Positions 9,323 through 18,108 of a stretch of DNA of 43,099 bases are shown here, piece after piece; position 1 is the first letter of the stretch; the number at the start of each line of letters is the position of its first letter. Below the pieces are notes generated by a model. It worked only from the letters and a program-made list of their open reading frames with translations, did no database searches and was not told where the DNA came from. The stretch comes from an uncultured Odoribacter sp. (GTDB lineage Bacteria > Bacteroidota > Bacteroidia > Bacteroidales > Marinifilaceae). Position numbers and translations under genes: made by a program. Where the stretch lies: positions 1 through 43,099 of the forward strand of contig CAJUQA010000022.1 of assembly GCA_910588375.1 (NCBI GenBank), written 5' to 3'.

Positions 9323-9994
9323 ATGAAAGAGATATTTGATTTTTTGCGGAGATTGCGGGAAAATAATGAACGGAAGTGGTTTAATGAACACAAAGCAGAA
9401 TTCTTGGAATTGAAAGCGGAATTTGAGCTTTGGGTAGGACAACTGATAGAGAAGATTGCGGAATTTGATGAAGAAATCCGGGGCTTGGCAGTGAAGGATT
9501 GTATATACCGCATTTATCGGGATACTCGTTTTTCGCCCGATAAGACTCCATATAAGACGCACATGGCTGCTTATATTTGTGCACCGCGTGGCAGAAATAG
9601 CAATAGAGCCGGATATTATGTGCATTTGGAACCGGATAATAGTTTGATCGGGGGCGGTTTGTATTGTCCCGAGCCTGCTTTGTTAAAAAGGGTACGCCGG
9701 GATATTTACGAAAATATAGAAGAATTTACAGGCATATTGAGGAATAAAGCATTTGCCAAAGAGTTTAAGGAGCTGGATCCGGAGGGGATGTTAAAAAAAG
9801 TGCCGGCTCCTTTTCCTGCGGATTTCCCCGAAGGCGATTTGCTGAAACATAAGCATTATGATGTACTTAGCCGTAAACCGGACGCTTTTTTTGAAGGGCA
9901 GGATGTTTTCAGGAAGATTGTGGATGTCTGTAAAGTGTTGCAGCCTTTCAACCGTTTTTTGAATTATACGGTAGACGGAGAAGGTGAAAATTAG
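9323..9994 (+). CDS. DUF2461 (TIGR02453) family protein
   Basis: 223 aa. The family is recognised from its N-terminal signature, FLRRLRENNERKWFNEHK, and from the following segment with YRIYRDTRFSPDKTPYKTH, then GYYVHLEP and GGGLYCPEP. These are typical of the widespread DUF2461 proteins, whose biochemical role is not established to my knowledge. No signal peptide or membrane segments are present; likely cytosolic. Length is normal for the family. It stands alone between the divergent sialidase gene and purD. A weak promoter-like TATCTTTA lies at 9275-9282. Confidence 0.88.
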   Translation: MKEIFDFLRRLRENNERKWFNEHKAEFLELKAEFELWVGQLIEKIAEFDEEIRGLAVKDCIYRIYRDTRFSPDKTPYKTHMAAYICAPRGRNSNRAGYYVHLEPDNSLIGGGLYCPEPALLKRVRRDIYENIEEFTGILRNKAFAKEFKELDPEGMLKKVPAPFPADFPEGDLLKHKHYDVLSRKPDAFFEGQDVFRKIVDVCKVLQPFNRFLNYTVDGEGEN

Positions 9995-10007
9995 AAGTGC
10001 GGATAGG

Positions 10008-10036
10008 TTGTTTTATGCTTGCAATTATTATTTTTG
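10008..10036 (+). promoter_or_regulatory. Promoter of purD
   Basis: The -7 box TATTTTTG (10029-10036) fits TAnnTTTG, with TTG at 10008-10010, 18 nt upstream. The predicted leader is about 40 nt. Confidence 0.55.
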
Positions 10037-10082
10037 TGAGGTTGGAAGACAAGAAATTATAATACCAGTAAAATAGATAACG

Positions 10083-11360
10083 ATGAATGTTTTGTTATTG
10101 GGGAACGGAGGCCGTGAGCATGCTTTGGCCTGGAAGATGTTGCAAAGTCCGGAATTGAATAAATTGTATGTAGCTCCCGGGAATGCGGGAACAGCTCAGA
10201 TAGCTGAAAATGTAAACATTGGAGTGACGGATTTTCCGACTATTGCGGATTTTATTGCAGCTCAAGGAATAGAGATGGTTGTCGTGGGGCCCGAAGATCC
10301 GCTGGTGGAAGGTGTCCGGGATTATTTGGAAGCTGACGGACGTTTTAAAGGTCTGAAAATAATCGGTCCCGGCAAAGCGGGGGCCATACTGGAAGGAAGT
10401 AAGGATTTTGCCAAGGAATTTATGCAGAGGCATCATATCCCGACAGCGGCTTACCGTACGGTGACTCCGGCACAGGTGGAAGAAGGGAAGGCTTTTCTTC
10501 GGACATTAAAACCGCCTTATGTACTGAAAGCGGATGGTCTGGCGGCAGGAAAAGGGGTGTTGATTCTGAATAGTCTGGAGGAAGCGGAGAAGGAATTGGA
10601 AGAGATGTTGGGGGGAAAATTCGGCAAGGCCAGCAGTAGGGTGGTTATTGAGGAATTTTTATCCGGTATAGAGATTTCCGTTTTTGCTATAACCGATGGA
10701 AAAGATTATAAGATATTGGGTTCCGCAAAAGATTATAAGAGAATCGGGGAGGGGGATACCGGACTGAATACGGGAGGTATGGGAGCTGTATCCCCTGTGC
10801 CTTTTGCCGATGAGGCGTTTAACAGAAAGGTGGAGGAACGGATTGTGCGGCCTACCATAGAAGGGTTGAGAAAAGACGGTATTGATTATAAAGGATTTGT
10901 ATTCTTCGGACTGATGAATTCAGGCGGAGATCCTTTTGTGATAGAATACAATGTCCGGATGGGGGATCCGGAGACGGAAGTGGTGATGCCGCGTTTAAAG
11001 ACGGATTTGATTCGTTTGTTTGATGCTACGGCTACCGGCAATTTGTCGGAGGTGATGTTTGAAATGGACGAACGGGTGTGTACGACGGTTATGTTGGTTG
11101 CTCAGGGCTATCCCGAAAAATATGAAAAGGGAAAAGAAATCGAAATCGCTCAGGTGGAGGGAAGTATCGTATTTCATGCCGGGACAAAGTTGTCTGAGGG
11201 AAAAGTGGTGACGAATGGTGGGCGGGTTATTGCTGTCAGCTCTTTCGGTAAAACGATAGAGGATGGTTTGCAGCATTCATACGCCAATATTGAAAAAATA
11301 ACTTTCGAAGGGAAGTGTTTCAGAAGAGATATCGGAAAAGATTTGATGGATTGGCAATAA
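10083..11360 (+). CDS. purD: Phosphoribosylamine--glycine ligase (GAR synthetase)
   Basis: 425 aa, full length. Catalyses ATP-dependent joining of 5-phosphoribosylamine and glycine, the second step of de novo purine synthesis, in the cytosol. The N-terminus has the family signature LLLGNGGREHALAWK. The central ATP-grasp fold shows VLKADGLAAGKGVLI and, later, SAKDYKRIGEGDTGLNTGGMG. The metal/ATP-binding end reads FVIEYNVRMGDPETE. The C-terminal domain closes with SSFGKTIEDGLQHSYANIEKI. No other pur genes are nearby. The next gene begins 29 nt downstream and is probably co-transcribed. Confidence 0.97.
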   Translation: MNVLLLGNGGREHALAWKMLQSPELNKLYVAPGNAGTAQIAENVNIGVTDFPTIADFIAAQGIEMVVVGPEDPLVEGVRDYLEADGRFKGLKIIGPGKAGAILEGSKDFAKEFMQRHHIPTAAYRTVTPAQVEEGKAFLRTLKPPYVLKADGLAAGKGVLILNSLEEAEKELEEMLGGKFGKASSRVVIEEFLSGIEISVFAITDGKDYKILGSAKDYKRIGEGDTGLNTGGMGAVSPVPFADEAFNRKVEERIVRPTIEGLRKDGIDYKGFVFFGLMNSGGDPFVIEYNVRMGDPETEVVMPRLKTDLIRLFDATATGNLSEVMFEMDERVCTTVMLVAQGYPEKYEKGKEIEIAQVEGSIVFHAGTKLSEGKVVTNGGRVIAVSSFGKTIEDGLQHSYANIEKITFEGKCFRRDIGKDLMDWQ

Positions 11361-11389
11361 ATGATTGCTGCAAATAACAAGAGATACCG

Positions 11390-12361
11390 ATGATTTTTGA
11401 GCGTTTTTTGAAGTCGAAAAAGTTGTATGTGCTTTTTCTGTTACCTTTTGTAGCGGTAACTCTTGCTGTCATTAATTTTTATCTAATAGATGAGGTCAGG
11501 CAGCCGGATGATACGATGACGATGTTGCCCTTGCATATGTTTGAAAATATATCGTTTGAAAAGGCTGTCATCGGAGGATTTGTGAGTGTACTTTTGTTTG
11601 CTTATCTGCTCTTTTTTTTGAATGCGCGCTACAAGTTTTTATCACAATTGACGGCATTGCCGTCTTTAATTTATATTCTTCTGACTGCCGGACTGATATC
11701 CGTTTACGGCATCGGTTATTTGCAAATGGCATTGCTATTGCTGATGATTGGTTTCGGTGGATTGCAGGCTGCTATCCTGGATTCCAAGTCCAACAGCCCG
11801 ATTTTTAATCTCGGTTTTTTTGTATGTAGTGCGGTAGTTGTTTATCCGAAATTTATTTTAATGGCTTTGTGGGCTGTCTGTGTGTTGTTTTTTTCCGGTC
11901 GTTCCACAGTAAAAGATGTCATAGCCTTGTTATTGGGGTTTGCAACTGTATTGTTTTTTACTTTGTTCGGTTATTTCTGGACGGATCGTTTGACAGATTT
12001 CACACCTGTATTCCAGGACAATTTGTTATCGGGAGAATTTTTGACATCGTTGCCATATTCTGAGACAATCCGATTGGGAATATGGGTTTTGTTGTTGTTG
12101 TTTTCTTTGGTAAAAGTCATCAGCTATTATCCGATTTCTGTTGTAAACCAAAGACGGGGTACCGCTTCTTTAATTTCCCTGCTTTTTTTCTTGGGACTAA
12201 CTGTATTTTTGATACCCGGCATACAAATGAATTTTATCTACGCGTTAAGTTGGCCGCTTGCTTATTTGTACGCACAATATTTTATTTTGCAACGGATCGG
12301 GTGGATAAATGATCTTTTTTTTCTACTGCTTGTCTTTTCCTGTTTTGTGCAATTGATATAA
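11390..12361 (+). CDS. Polytopic membrane protein, probably DUF6427 family
   Basis: 323 aa, almost entirely hydrophobic, with about eight to ten predicted transmembrane segments; one clear example is VLFLLPFVAVTLAVINFYLI near the N-terminus. Assignment to DUF6427 rests on length, hydrophobic pattern and position directly after purD, an arrangement I recall in other Bacteroidetes; no catalytic motif is visible. Its function is unknown. The gene ends 16 nt before the stop of the convergent pyrC, with no obvious hairpin in the gap. Confidence 0.65.
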   Translation: MIFERFLKSKKLYVLFLLPFVAVTLAVINFYLIDEVRQPDDTMTMLPLHMFENISFEKAVIGGFVSVLLFAYLLFFLNARYKFLSQLTALPSLIYILLTAGLISVYGIGYLQMALLLLMIGFGGLQAAILDSKSNSPIFNLGFFVCSAVVVYPKFILMALWAVCVLFFSGRSTVKDVIALLLGFATVLFFTLFGYFWTDRLTDFTPVFQDNLLSGEFLTSLPYSETIRLGIWVLLLLFSLVKVISYYPISVVNQRRGTASLISLLFFLGLTVFLIPGIQMNFIYALSWPLAYLYAQYFILQRIGWINDLFFLLLVFSCFVQLI

Positions 12362-12377
12362 AAAGACTTGATATATT

Positions 12378-13715
12378 TTAAGGATTGAAACGAAGTAGTT
12401 CTCCTTTTACGGAATTATTGAATTGACCGTTGTGATAGACAACAGCACCATTTACCAATGTTGTTTGGATTTTGTAGGACAGGGATGTTCCTTCGAGAGG
12501 TGACCAGCCGCATTTATACAGGATATTTTCTTTTTCTACCGTCCATTTTTCTTTTTTGAAAAGGCAGATATCGGCTTTGTATCCTTTGCGCAAATAACCT
12601 CTTTTCTCAATTTTGTATAGGTCTGCCGGGGTGTGACACATGCGATTGACGATATTTTCAAGTGTAGTTTCACCTTTTTCCATTAATTCCAGCATGACAG
12701 GTAATGAATGTTGTATCATGGGGCCTCCGCTGGCTGCTTTCAGGTAACCTCCGCTTTTTTCCTCCATGCTATGAGGAGCATGGTCGGTTGCAATAACGCT
12801 GATAAGTCCTGTATTGACGGCTTGGATAAGAGCCTTCCGGTCATCTTCCGTTTTAATGGCCGGATTCCATTTGATGAAATTTCCTTTCTCTTTATAGGCA
12901 GAATCATTGAACCACAAATGGTGTACACATACCTCGCCGGTGATGTTTTTTCCGGTTACCCTTGCTTTTTCAAGCAGGGACAGTTCATCCCGGGTACTCA
13001 GATGCAATATATGTAGCCGGGTATTATGTTTGGACGCCAACTCAAAGGCTAATGAAGAGCTTTTGAAACAGGCTTCCCGGCTTCTGATCAACGGATGGCA
13101 GCAGGGAGGAATGTTGTCTCCGTATTTTTCTTTATAAAACGCCAGATTCCGATTGATAGTAGGAGTATCTTCACAATGTGTGGCAATCAGCAGGGGGGAT
13201 TCTGCAAATATCTTCTCCAATGCCTCAATACGATCCACTAACATATTACCGGTGGAAGACCCCATAAATACTTTAATTCCACACGTTGTGTAGGGATCGG
13301 CTTGTCTGACCTCATTCAGATTGTCGGAGGTTGCTCCCAGATAAAAAGAATAGTTTATGCAGGCATTTTTACTGGCAATTTCCTGCTTCGTTTTCAACAG
13401 ACTCAACGTTGTGGTGGGGGGAACTACATTGGGCATATCCATGAAAGATGTTACCCCTCCGGCTGCCGCCGCCCGGCTGCCTTCTGCGATATCGCCTTTG
13501 TGGGTAAGTCCCGGTTCCCTGAAATGCACTTGGTCATCTATCACTCCGGGAATCACAAATTGACCCTCTGCATCTATAATCTCGGCATCCGGAAAATTCG
13601 TTTCGTTTAATTCCCCGGGAATGATGTCGGAGATCAATTGGTCTTCAATTATAATATGGGCTCGATATATTCTGTTTTCATTAACGAGGGTACCGTTTTT
13701 TATAATCTTTTTCAT
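12378..13715 (-). CDS. pyrC: Dihydroorotase
   Basis: 445 aa, amidohydrolase fold. Interconverts carbamoyl-aspartate and dihydroorotate in pyrimidine synthesis. Visible landmarks are the metal-site start DDQVHFREPGLTHKGDI (61-77), MDMPNVVPP, the strand IKVFMGSSTGN that carries the metal-bridging Lys position, ATHCED, HILHLSTRDE, and ATDHAPHSMEEK with the catalytic Asp. The first ligand of the usual HxH pair is Gln62 rather than His, a variant I recall in other Bacteroidetes dihydroorotases. C-terminal segments LRKGYKADICLF and CGWSPLEG are also typical. It is third in a murF-glycosyltransferase-pyrC series with 9-16 nt gaps. Assignment as true dihydroorotase rather than another amidohydrolase is well supported by LTHKGDI and CGWSPLEG. 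Confidence 0.93.
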   Translation of the reverse strand: MKKIIKNGTLVNENRIYRAHIIIEDQLISDIIPGELNETNFPDAEIIDAEGQFVIPGVIDDQVHFREPGLTHKGDIAEGSRAAAAGGVTSFMDMPNVVPPTTTLSLLKTKQEIASKNACINYSFYLGATSDNLNEVRQADPYTTCGIKVFMGSSTGNMLVDRIEALEKIFAESPLLIATHCEDTPTINRNLAFYKEKYGDNIPPCCHPLIRSREACFKSSSLAFELASKHNTRLHILHLSTRDELSLLEKARVTGKNITGEVCVHHLWFNDSAYKEKGNFIKWNPAIKTEDDRKALIQAVNTGLISVIATDHAPHSMEEKSGGYLKAASGGPMIQHSLPVMLELMEKGETTLENIVNRMCHTPADLYKIEKRGYLRKGYKADICLFKKEKWTVEKENILYKCGWSPLEGTSLSYKIQTTLVNGAVVYHNGQFNNSVKGELLRFNP

Positions 13716-13731
13716 AAGCCGGACGTTGTGA

Positions 13732-14460
13732 TTAGTTTTTTCTCTTTCTCTTGAAAAGACTTCTGATTTTCATCATGAATACTCCTAAAAACGCCTCGGT
13801 GAAAATACCCCCGCTCATTTTGGAGGTTCCTAATGTACGGTCGGTAAAGATAATAGGAACTTCTTTCAGTTTAAATCCGGAAGTCCAAGCCGTAAATTTC
13901 ATCTCGATTTGGAACGCATAGCCTTTGAAACGGATTTTTTTGAAGTCGATACTCTCCAGTACTTTTCGGGTGTAGCAGACGAATCCGGCAGTGGCGTCAT
14001 GTATTTTCATGCCTGTAACTATTCTGACATATTTGGAGGCAAAATATGACATGAGCACTCTTCCCATGGGCCAGTTTACTACGTTTACACCGGTGACATA
14101 ACGTGACCCTATGGCCATATCGGCTCCTTCGCGGCAAGCCTCATACAGACGTACCAAATCATCCGGATTGTGGGAGAAATCGGCATCCATTTCAAAAATA
14201 TAATTGTAATTCCGGGCTAATCCCCACTCGAAGCCGGCGATATAGGCGGTACCTAATCCTAATTTCCCTTTCCGTTGGATCATGTGCAGACCAGGGAATT
14301 CTTCCTGTAATTTTTGTACAATCCCGGCGGTACCGTCAGGAGAGTTGTCTTCAATGATAACAATATCGAATGCCGGTTGCAGTGTGAAGACATACCGGAT
14401 GATATTTTCGATATTTTCTTTTTCGTTATAGGTCGGGATGATAACTAATCTGTCGTTCAC
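13732..14460 (-). CDS. Polyprenol monophosphomannose synthase-like GT2 glycosyltransferase
   Basis: 242 aa. A GT-A fold glycosyltransferase of the DPM1-like group, which transfers mannose (or another sugar) from a nucleotide sugar to a polyprenyl phosphate at the inner face of the membrane. Visible motifs are VIIPTYNEKENI (6-17), VIIEDNSPDGT with the nucleotide-binding Asp, the metal-binding DAD (92-94) inside MDADFSHNPDDL, and AIGSRYVTGVNVVNW. The C-terminus is short and basic (RSLFKRKRKN) with no transmembrane extension, so it is the single-domain form. It sits between murF and pyrC. The sugar donor cannot be told from sequence; mannose is the family default. Confidence 0.87.
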   Translation of the reverse strand: MNDRLVIIPTYNEKENIENIIRYVFTLQPAFDIVIIEDNSPDGTAGIVQKLQEEFPGLHMIQRKGKLGLGTAYIAGFEWGLARNYNYIFEMDADFSHNPDDLVRLYEACREGADMAIGSRYVTGVNVVNWPMGRVLMSYFASKYVRIVTGMKIHDATAGFVCYTRKVLESIDFKKIRFKGYAFQIEMKFTAWTSGFKLKEVPIIFTDRTLGTSKMSGGIFTEAFLGVFMMKIRSLFKRKRKN

Positions 14461-14469
14461 GTGTTGTGA

Positions 14470-15762
14470 TTATAAGTATTCAACAATTCGTTCCAGTTTA
14501 TTGCCTCTGGAGCCTTTGACTAAAATGCAGGCTTCTTCGATTTTTTCTTCTTTCAGCCAGATAATCAGTTCGTCTGTCGTACTGAAATGTCGGATAAAGT
14601 TACTACTATTCCTGTAATGTTCAAAGTTGTCGCCTACCAGAATAATTTGGGTGAAATTCCCGTTTTGGGTCAGATTGAATATTTCTTCATGAGCTTGTAC
14701 ACTGTTTTCTCCCAATTCCCGCATTTCTCCCAGGATAAGCATTTTATTATCTGCACGGAACTCTTTGAAATTGTTTAGGGCAGCTTTCATACTGCTGGGA
14801 TTGGCGTTATAAGCATCTAAGATAATAGTATTCTGGGACGTTTTTATTAATTGGGAACGAAGGTTTGACGGCTGATAGGATTCAATGGCTTTTTGAATCT
14901 CCAATGGAGAAATTCCCATTTCAAATCCAAGACAGGAAGCAGCCATCGCATTTTCAAAATTATATCCTCCGATAAGGTGAGTACAGATATACAGGTCGCC
15001 TTTTAATGTCCTGAGTGCATATACAAGGAAAGGAATGGATTGTTTGATTTCGCCTTTCAATGTGCTCCCGTTTTTTCCATATGTGCTTTTTTCTATTTCT
15101 TCAGACAATTCCATTAAGAGGGAATCTTCGGCATTGACAAACAATTTGCCGTTTTTAGCCCGGATATGGTCATATAATTGTTTTTTGGTTGCAATGATGT
15201 TTTCATACGACCCAAATCCTTCCAGATGAGCCTCTCCGATATTGGTGATTATTCCGTAGTCGGGGTCGGCAATCTCACATAGGGCTTTGATTTCTCCTGG
15301 ATGATTAGCTCCCATTTCAACAATACCGAATTGAGTGCTTTCGTCCATGCTGAGCAGAGTAAGCGGTACCCCGATATGATTGTTGAAATTGCCTTGAGTG
15401 GCGAATGTTTTATATTTCATGGACAATACGGCATTGCAAAGTTCTTTTGTTGTCGTTTTGCCATTTGTACCAGTGATTCCTAATATCGGGATGCCCAGGC
15501 GGTGGCGGTGATAAGCGGCAATATCCTGGAGAAAGCGGAGAGTATCCGGTACCCATACGCATTTCGGATGATTCCGGTAGGTTTCATCATCGGTAACAGA
15601 AATGGAAGCTCCGGCCTCAATCGCTTGTAAGACAAAGTTATTTCCGTTAAAGTTTTCTCCTTTCAGGGCAATAAAAACATCTCCTTCATGGATCGTCCGA
15701 GAATCGGTTGTTATCCGATGTCCTTGGATATATTGGTGGTATAGATTTTCAAGATTTTGCAT
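14470..15762 (-). CDS. murF: UDP-N-acetylmuramoyl-tripeptide--D-alanyl-D-alanine ligase
   Basis: 430 aa, normal length. Adds D-Ala-D-Ala to the UDP-MurNAc tripeptide, the last cytosolic step of peptidoglycan precursor synthesis. The N-terminal substrate domain contains TDSRTIHEGDVFIALKG (19-35). The ATP-binding loop GITGTNGKTTTKEL lies at ~95-108. The central domain has NFNNHIGVPLTLL and IVEMGANHPGEIKAL. The C-terminal domain has LDAYNANPSSM, LILGEMRELG and VKGSRGNKLE. First of three closely spaced genes (murF, glycosyltransferase, pyrC). The gldJ-like gene lies upstream on the same strand behind a terminator-like hairpin; gldJ next to murF is an order I recall from flavobacteria. Confidence 0.95.
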   Translation of the reverse strand: MQNLENLYHQYIQGHRITTDSRTIHEGDVFIALKGENFNGNNFVLQAIEAGASISVTDDETYRNHPKCVWVPDTLRFLQDIAAYHRHRLGIPILGITGTNGKTTTKELCNAVLSMKYKTFATQGNFNNHIGVPLTLLSMDESTQFGIVEMGANHPGEIKALCEIADPDYGIITNIGEAHLEGFGSYENIIATKKQLYDHIRAKNGKLFVNAEDSLLMELSEEIEKSTYGKNGSTLKGEIKQSIPFLVYALRTLKGDLYICTHLIGGYNFENAMAASCLGFEMGISPLEIQKAIESYQPSNLRSQLIKTSQNTIILDAYNANPSSMKAALNNFKEFRADNKMLILGEMRELGENSVQAHEEIFNLTQNGNFTQIILVGDNFEHYRNSSNFIRHFSTTDELIIWLKEEKIEEACILVKGSRGNKLERIVEYL

Positions 15763-15799
15763 AAAACCGGATTAAAAAATCTGTAGAATTAATTCATTA

Positions 15800-15830
15800 A
15801 AAAAGGTTGTGTAATTCACACAACCTTTTT
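15800..15830 (-). terminator. Intrinsic terminator after the gldJ-like gene
   Basis: Perfect 12-bp stem AAAAAGGTTGTG/CACAACCTTTTT with a 7-nt loop. Read leftward it ends in a run of six T. It lies 18 nt beyond the gldJ-like stop and before murF, so it should limit read-through between the two. Confidence 0.85.
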
Positions 15831-15848
15831 ATTTCATCTTTTGTGATG

Positions 15849-17360
15849 TTATTTCTTCACTTTTTTCCCTCCGATCTGGCTCATGGCACAGCGGAAGCCG
15901 ATGTCGTTGGTTGCTTTTTTCTGATTCAGATAGCGGCGTGTTCCGGGGACAAGCCAATAAGCTCGGTCTCTCCACGAACCTCCTTTATATACGCGGGCTT
16001 CATCGTCAATCAACGAGGTCGTTTCTTCCTCTGATACGTAATACATATCTTTCGTACCTTTACTATCTTTGGTTTTCCAGTCGATGTCTGACAATATTCT
16101 GGACTTCACATCACCGTCGTTGTAATTCCGGTTATCGGCTGTTCTATAATTTTCGCGATTGGCTAATTCTGCATCGGTCTGCAGACGGTAGCGCATGCGT
16201 CCGAGACTGTCTTTTTGAGCGATATTTCCGTCTTCATCGGTGACATGTGTTTTGAATACGTTACCACGATAAGGGTTGAATTCTGCCATATCCTGGAAAG
16301 ATAACGGACGGTAGACATCAGCTACCCACTCATTGACATTTCCTGCCATGTCATATAATCCGAAATCATTCGGCCAGAAAGATTTTACCGGGGCTGTATA
16401 ATCAAAACCGTCATTGGACCGAGTGGTTTTCCCTTTTTCTGCAACACCCATGTAGTCGCCTTGACCTCTGGCAAAGTTCGCCATCATTTGTCCTCTGTGT
16501 TTCTTGCCTGCATATCTTACCCAAGAACCGTCCCACGGATAAATACGGGCATTGGAAATCCTTTCGTCTTTGGTATTTCCGATCAGACCGAGGGCGGCAT
16601 ATTCCCATTCCGCTTCTGTCGGCAGACGGTAGGAAGGTAACAAAACACCATCTTCCCATTTCACAGGTCTTCTTTCTTTGCCGACGCCTTTATAATTCTT
16701 TTTGACCGTACCCGTATATTGGCTTGCTAAGTATGCATCGGTATTGAAGTTGTTTTCATCTTTTTGATTTTCCGGATCATGAGCCAATACATTTTTTTCT
16801 ACCAACAATTGTTCATTTACGCGATCCGTACGCCAGATGCAGTATTCCGTTGCTTGTTCCCAACTTACACCTACTACCGGATATTCCGCATAGGAGGGGA
16901 AACGCAGATAATTGGTGACCATCGGCTCGTTGTAGGCCAATTGCTCTCTCCATACCAAGGTATCGGGCAACGCTTTCCGGTATTCTTCCGGATAACTTAC
17001 AAAAACCCGTTGTAGCCAACTCAAATATTCCAGCCAGTCAATGTTTCTGACTTCATGTTCATCCATATAAAAAGAAGCGATGGTGACACGTCTGGGACTG
17101 TTGTTCCATTCTCCCATAACATCTTCCTGGGTACGTCCCATGGTAAAGGTACCGCCGGGAATATAAATCAAGCCGGGGCCTGTTTTTTGTCCTTTTACTT
17201 TCTTGTATTCGAAACCTCCGTTTTTTGCATTGTTATATGCCCATCCCGTTGTTGAGGATTTCTTTCCGCCTCCGAAAATACTTTTTACTTTCTGACAGGA
17301 AGTGGCAGAAAGTAGCAGAAGGGTACATAAGCTAAGCATTAAAACACTGTGTTTTCTCAT
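15849..17360 (-). CDS. gldJ: GldJ-like T9SS/gliding lipoprotein with SUMF-type domain
   Basis: 503 aa. The N-terminus is a lipoprotein signal (LLLLSATSC, lipidated Cys22), so the protein is an outer-membrane or periplasmic lipoprotein. After a short linker, a formylglycine-generating-enzyme (SUMF/FGE) fold spans the rest: IPGGTFTMG, SFYMDEHEVRN, YPVVGVSWEQATEYCIWR, LPTEAEWEYAA, NDFGLYDMAGNVNEWV and KGGSWRDRAYWLVPGTRRYL, ending GFRCAMSQ. GldJ and GldK share this fold without known enzymatic activity; GldK forms the T9SS periplasmic ring and GldJ supports it. GldJ is preferred because of the opening TTGWAYNNAKNGGF, the EDVMGEWNNSPRRV segment, and murF as next gene. No gldL, gldM or gldN follow, which also argues against GldK. 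A porK-like protein remains the alternative. Confidence 0.78.
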   Translation of the reverse strand: MRKHSVLMLSLCTLLLLSATSCQKVKSIFGGGKKSSTTGWAYNNAKNGGFEYKKVKGQKTGPGLIYIPGGTFTMGRTQEDVMGEWNNSPRRVTIASFYMDEHEVRNIDWLEYLSWLQRVFVSYPEEYRKALPDTLVWREQLAYNEPMVTNYLRFPSYAEYPVVGVSWEQATEYCIWRTDRVNEQLLVEKNVLAHDPENQKDENNFNTDAYLASQYTGTVKKNYKGVGKERRPVKWEDGVLLPSYRLPTEAEWEYAALGLIGNTKDERISNARIYPWDGSWVRYAGKKHRGQMMANFARGQGDYMGVAEKGKTTRSNDGFDYTAPVKSFWPNDFGLYDMAGNVNEWVADVYRPLSFQDMAEFNPYRGNVFKTHVTDEDGNIAQKDSLGRMRYRLQTDAELANRENYRTADNRNYNDGDVKSRILSDIDWKTKDSKGTKDMYYVSEEETTSLIDDEARVYKGGSWRDRAYWLVPGTRRYLNQKKATNDIGFRCAMSQIGGKKVKK

Positions 17361-17414
17361 CTTGAGTGAATTTTAGCTGTATCTTAATTTAAAAACTAAC
17401 ACCTATAATCGTCA

Positions 17415-17422
17415 CAAATATA
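17415..17422 (-). promoter_or_regulatory. Putative -7 box of the gldJ-like gene
   Basis: Leftward reading gives TATATTTG (TAnnTTTG), 54 nt upstream of the ATG at 17360. No convincing -33 element is present. Confidence 0.45.
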
Positions 17423-17572
17423 GGTAAAAATGTATTGATAAAAATAAAAACACTATATTTTTTTGAAGAAATGCTTTGTACAGCGGGGTTTTAACGATTT
17501 TTTTGTTAATCTTGTGAACTCAAAGGCTAAAATTCCGGACAAGGAAAATAAAGCGGAAAAAATCAGAAGGAC

Positions 17573-18052
17573 ATGAAAATAAAGACAGGAATCGGATTTG
17601 ATGTGCATCGTTTGGAAGAAGGCTTGGAGTTGTGGCTCGGAGGAATAAAAGTAGAGCACGTTAAGGGATGTGTTGCCCATTCCGACGGGGATGTGTTAAT
17701 CCATGCGATTTGTGATGCTTTGCTGGGAGCTGCGGGATTGCGGGATATTGGTTATCATTTCCCGGATACTTCTGATGTTTTTAAAGGGATTGACAGTAAG
17801 ATATTGTTGGAAAAAACTATCGGGTTAATTCGGGCTCAGGGATTTACGGTCAGCAATGTGGATAGTATTATTTGCATGCAGCAGCCGAAATTGAAAGGGT
17901 ATATAGAAACAATGCGTGCTTGTCTTGCTTCTATTATCGGAATTGATGTTGAAGACATCTCAGTGAAAGCGACAACAACAGAGCGGTTAGGATTTGAAGG
18001 CAGGGAAGAAGGGGTATCCGCTTATGCAACGGTGTTGCTTATAAAGCCGTAG
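17573..18052 (+). CDS. ispF: 2-C-methyl-D-erythritol 2,4-cyclodiphosphate synthase
   Basis: 159 aa, full length. Converts CDP-ME-2-phosphate to the cyclic diphosphate in the non-mevalonate isoprenoid pathway; a cytosolic trimer with zinc at each active site. The metal ligands are seen as Asp10 and His12 in GIGFDVHRLEEG and His36 in AHSDGDVLIHA. DIGYHFPDTSDVFKGIDS and the C-terminal VKATTTERLGFEGREEGVSA are the other family signatures. It is a single gene divergent from gldJ and convergent with the aminopeptidase gene, with a shared hairpin downstream. Confidence 0.97.
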   Translation: MKIKTGIGFDVHRLEEGLELWLGGIKVEHVKGCVAHSDGDVLIHAICDALLGAAGLRDIGYHFPDTSDVFKGIDSKILLEKTIGLIRAQGFTVSNVDSIICMQQPKLKGYIETMRACLASIIGIDVEDISVKATTTERLGFEGREEGVSAYATVLLIKP

Positions 18053-18068
18053 AAATTTATAGGGAAAT

Positions 18069-18100
18069 AAAAACCGGAAATAATTTTATTTCCGGTTTTT
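18069..18100. terminator. Bidirectional intrinsic terminator
   Basis: A 15-nt inverted repeat (18069-18083 and 18086-18100) with core AACCGGAAAT/ATTTCCGGTT; the two innermost pairs must open to make a loop. It ends in T runs on both strands and separates convergent ispF and the C1 aminopeptidase gene. Confidence 0.88.
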
Positions 18101-18108
18101 TTGTACTT

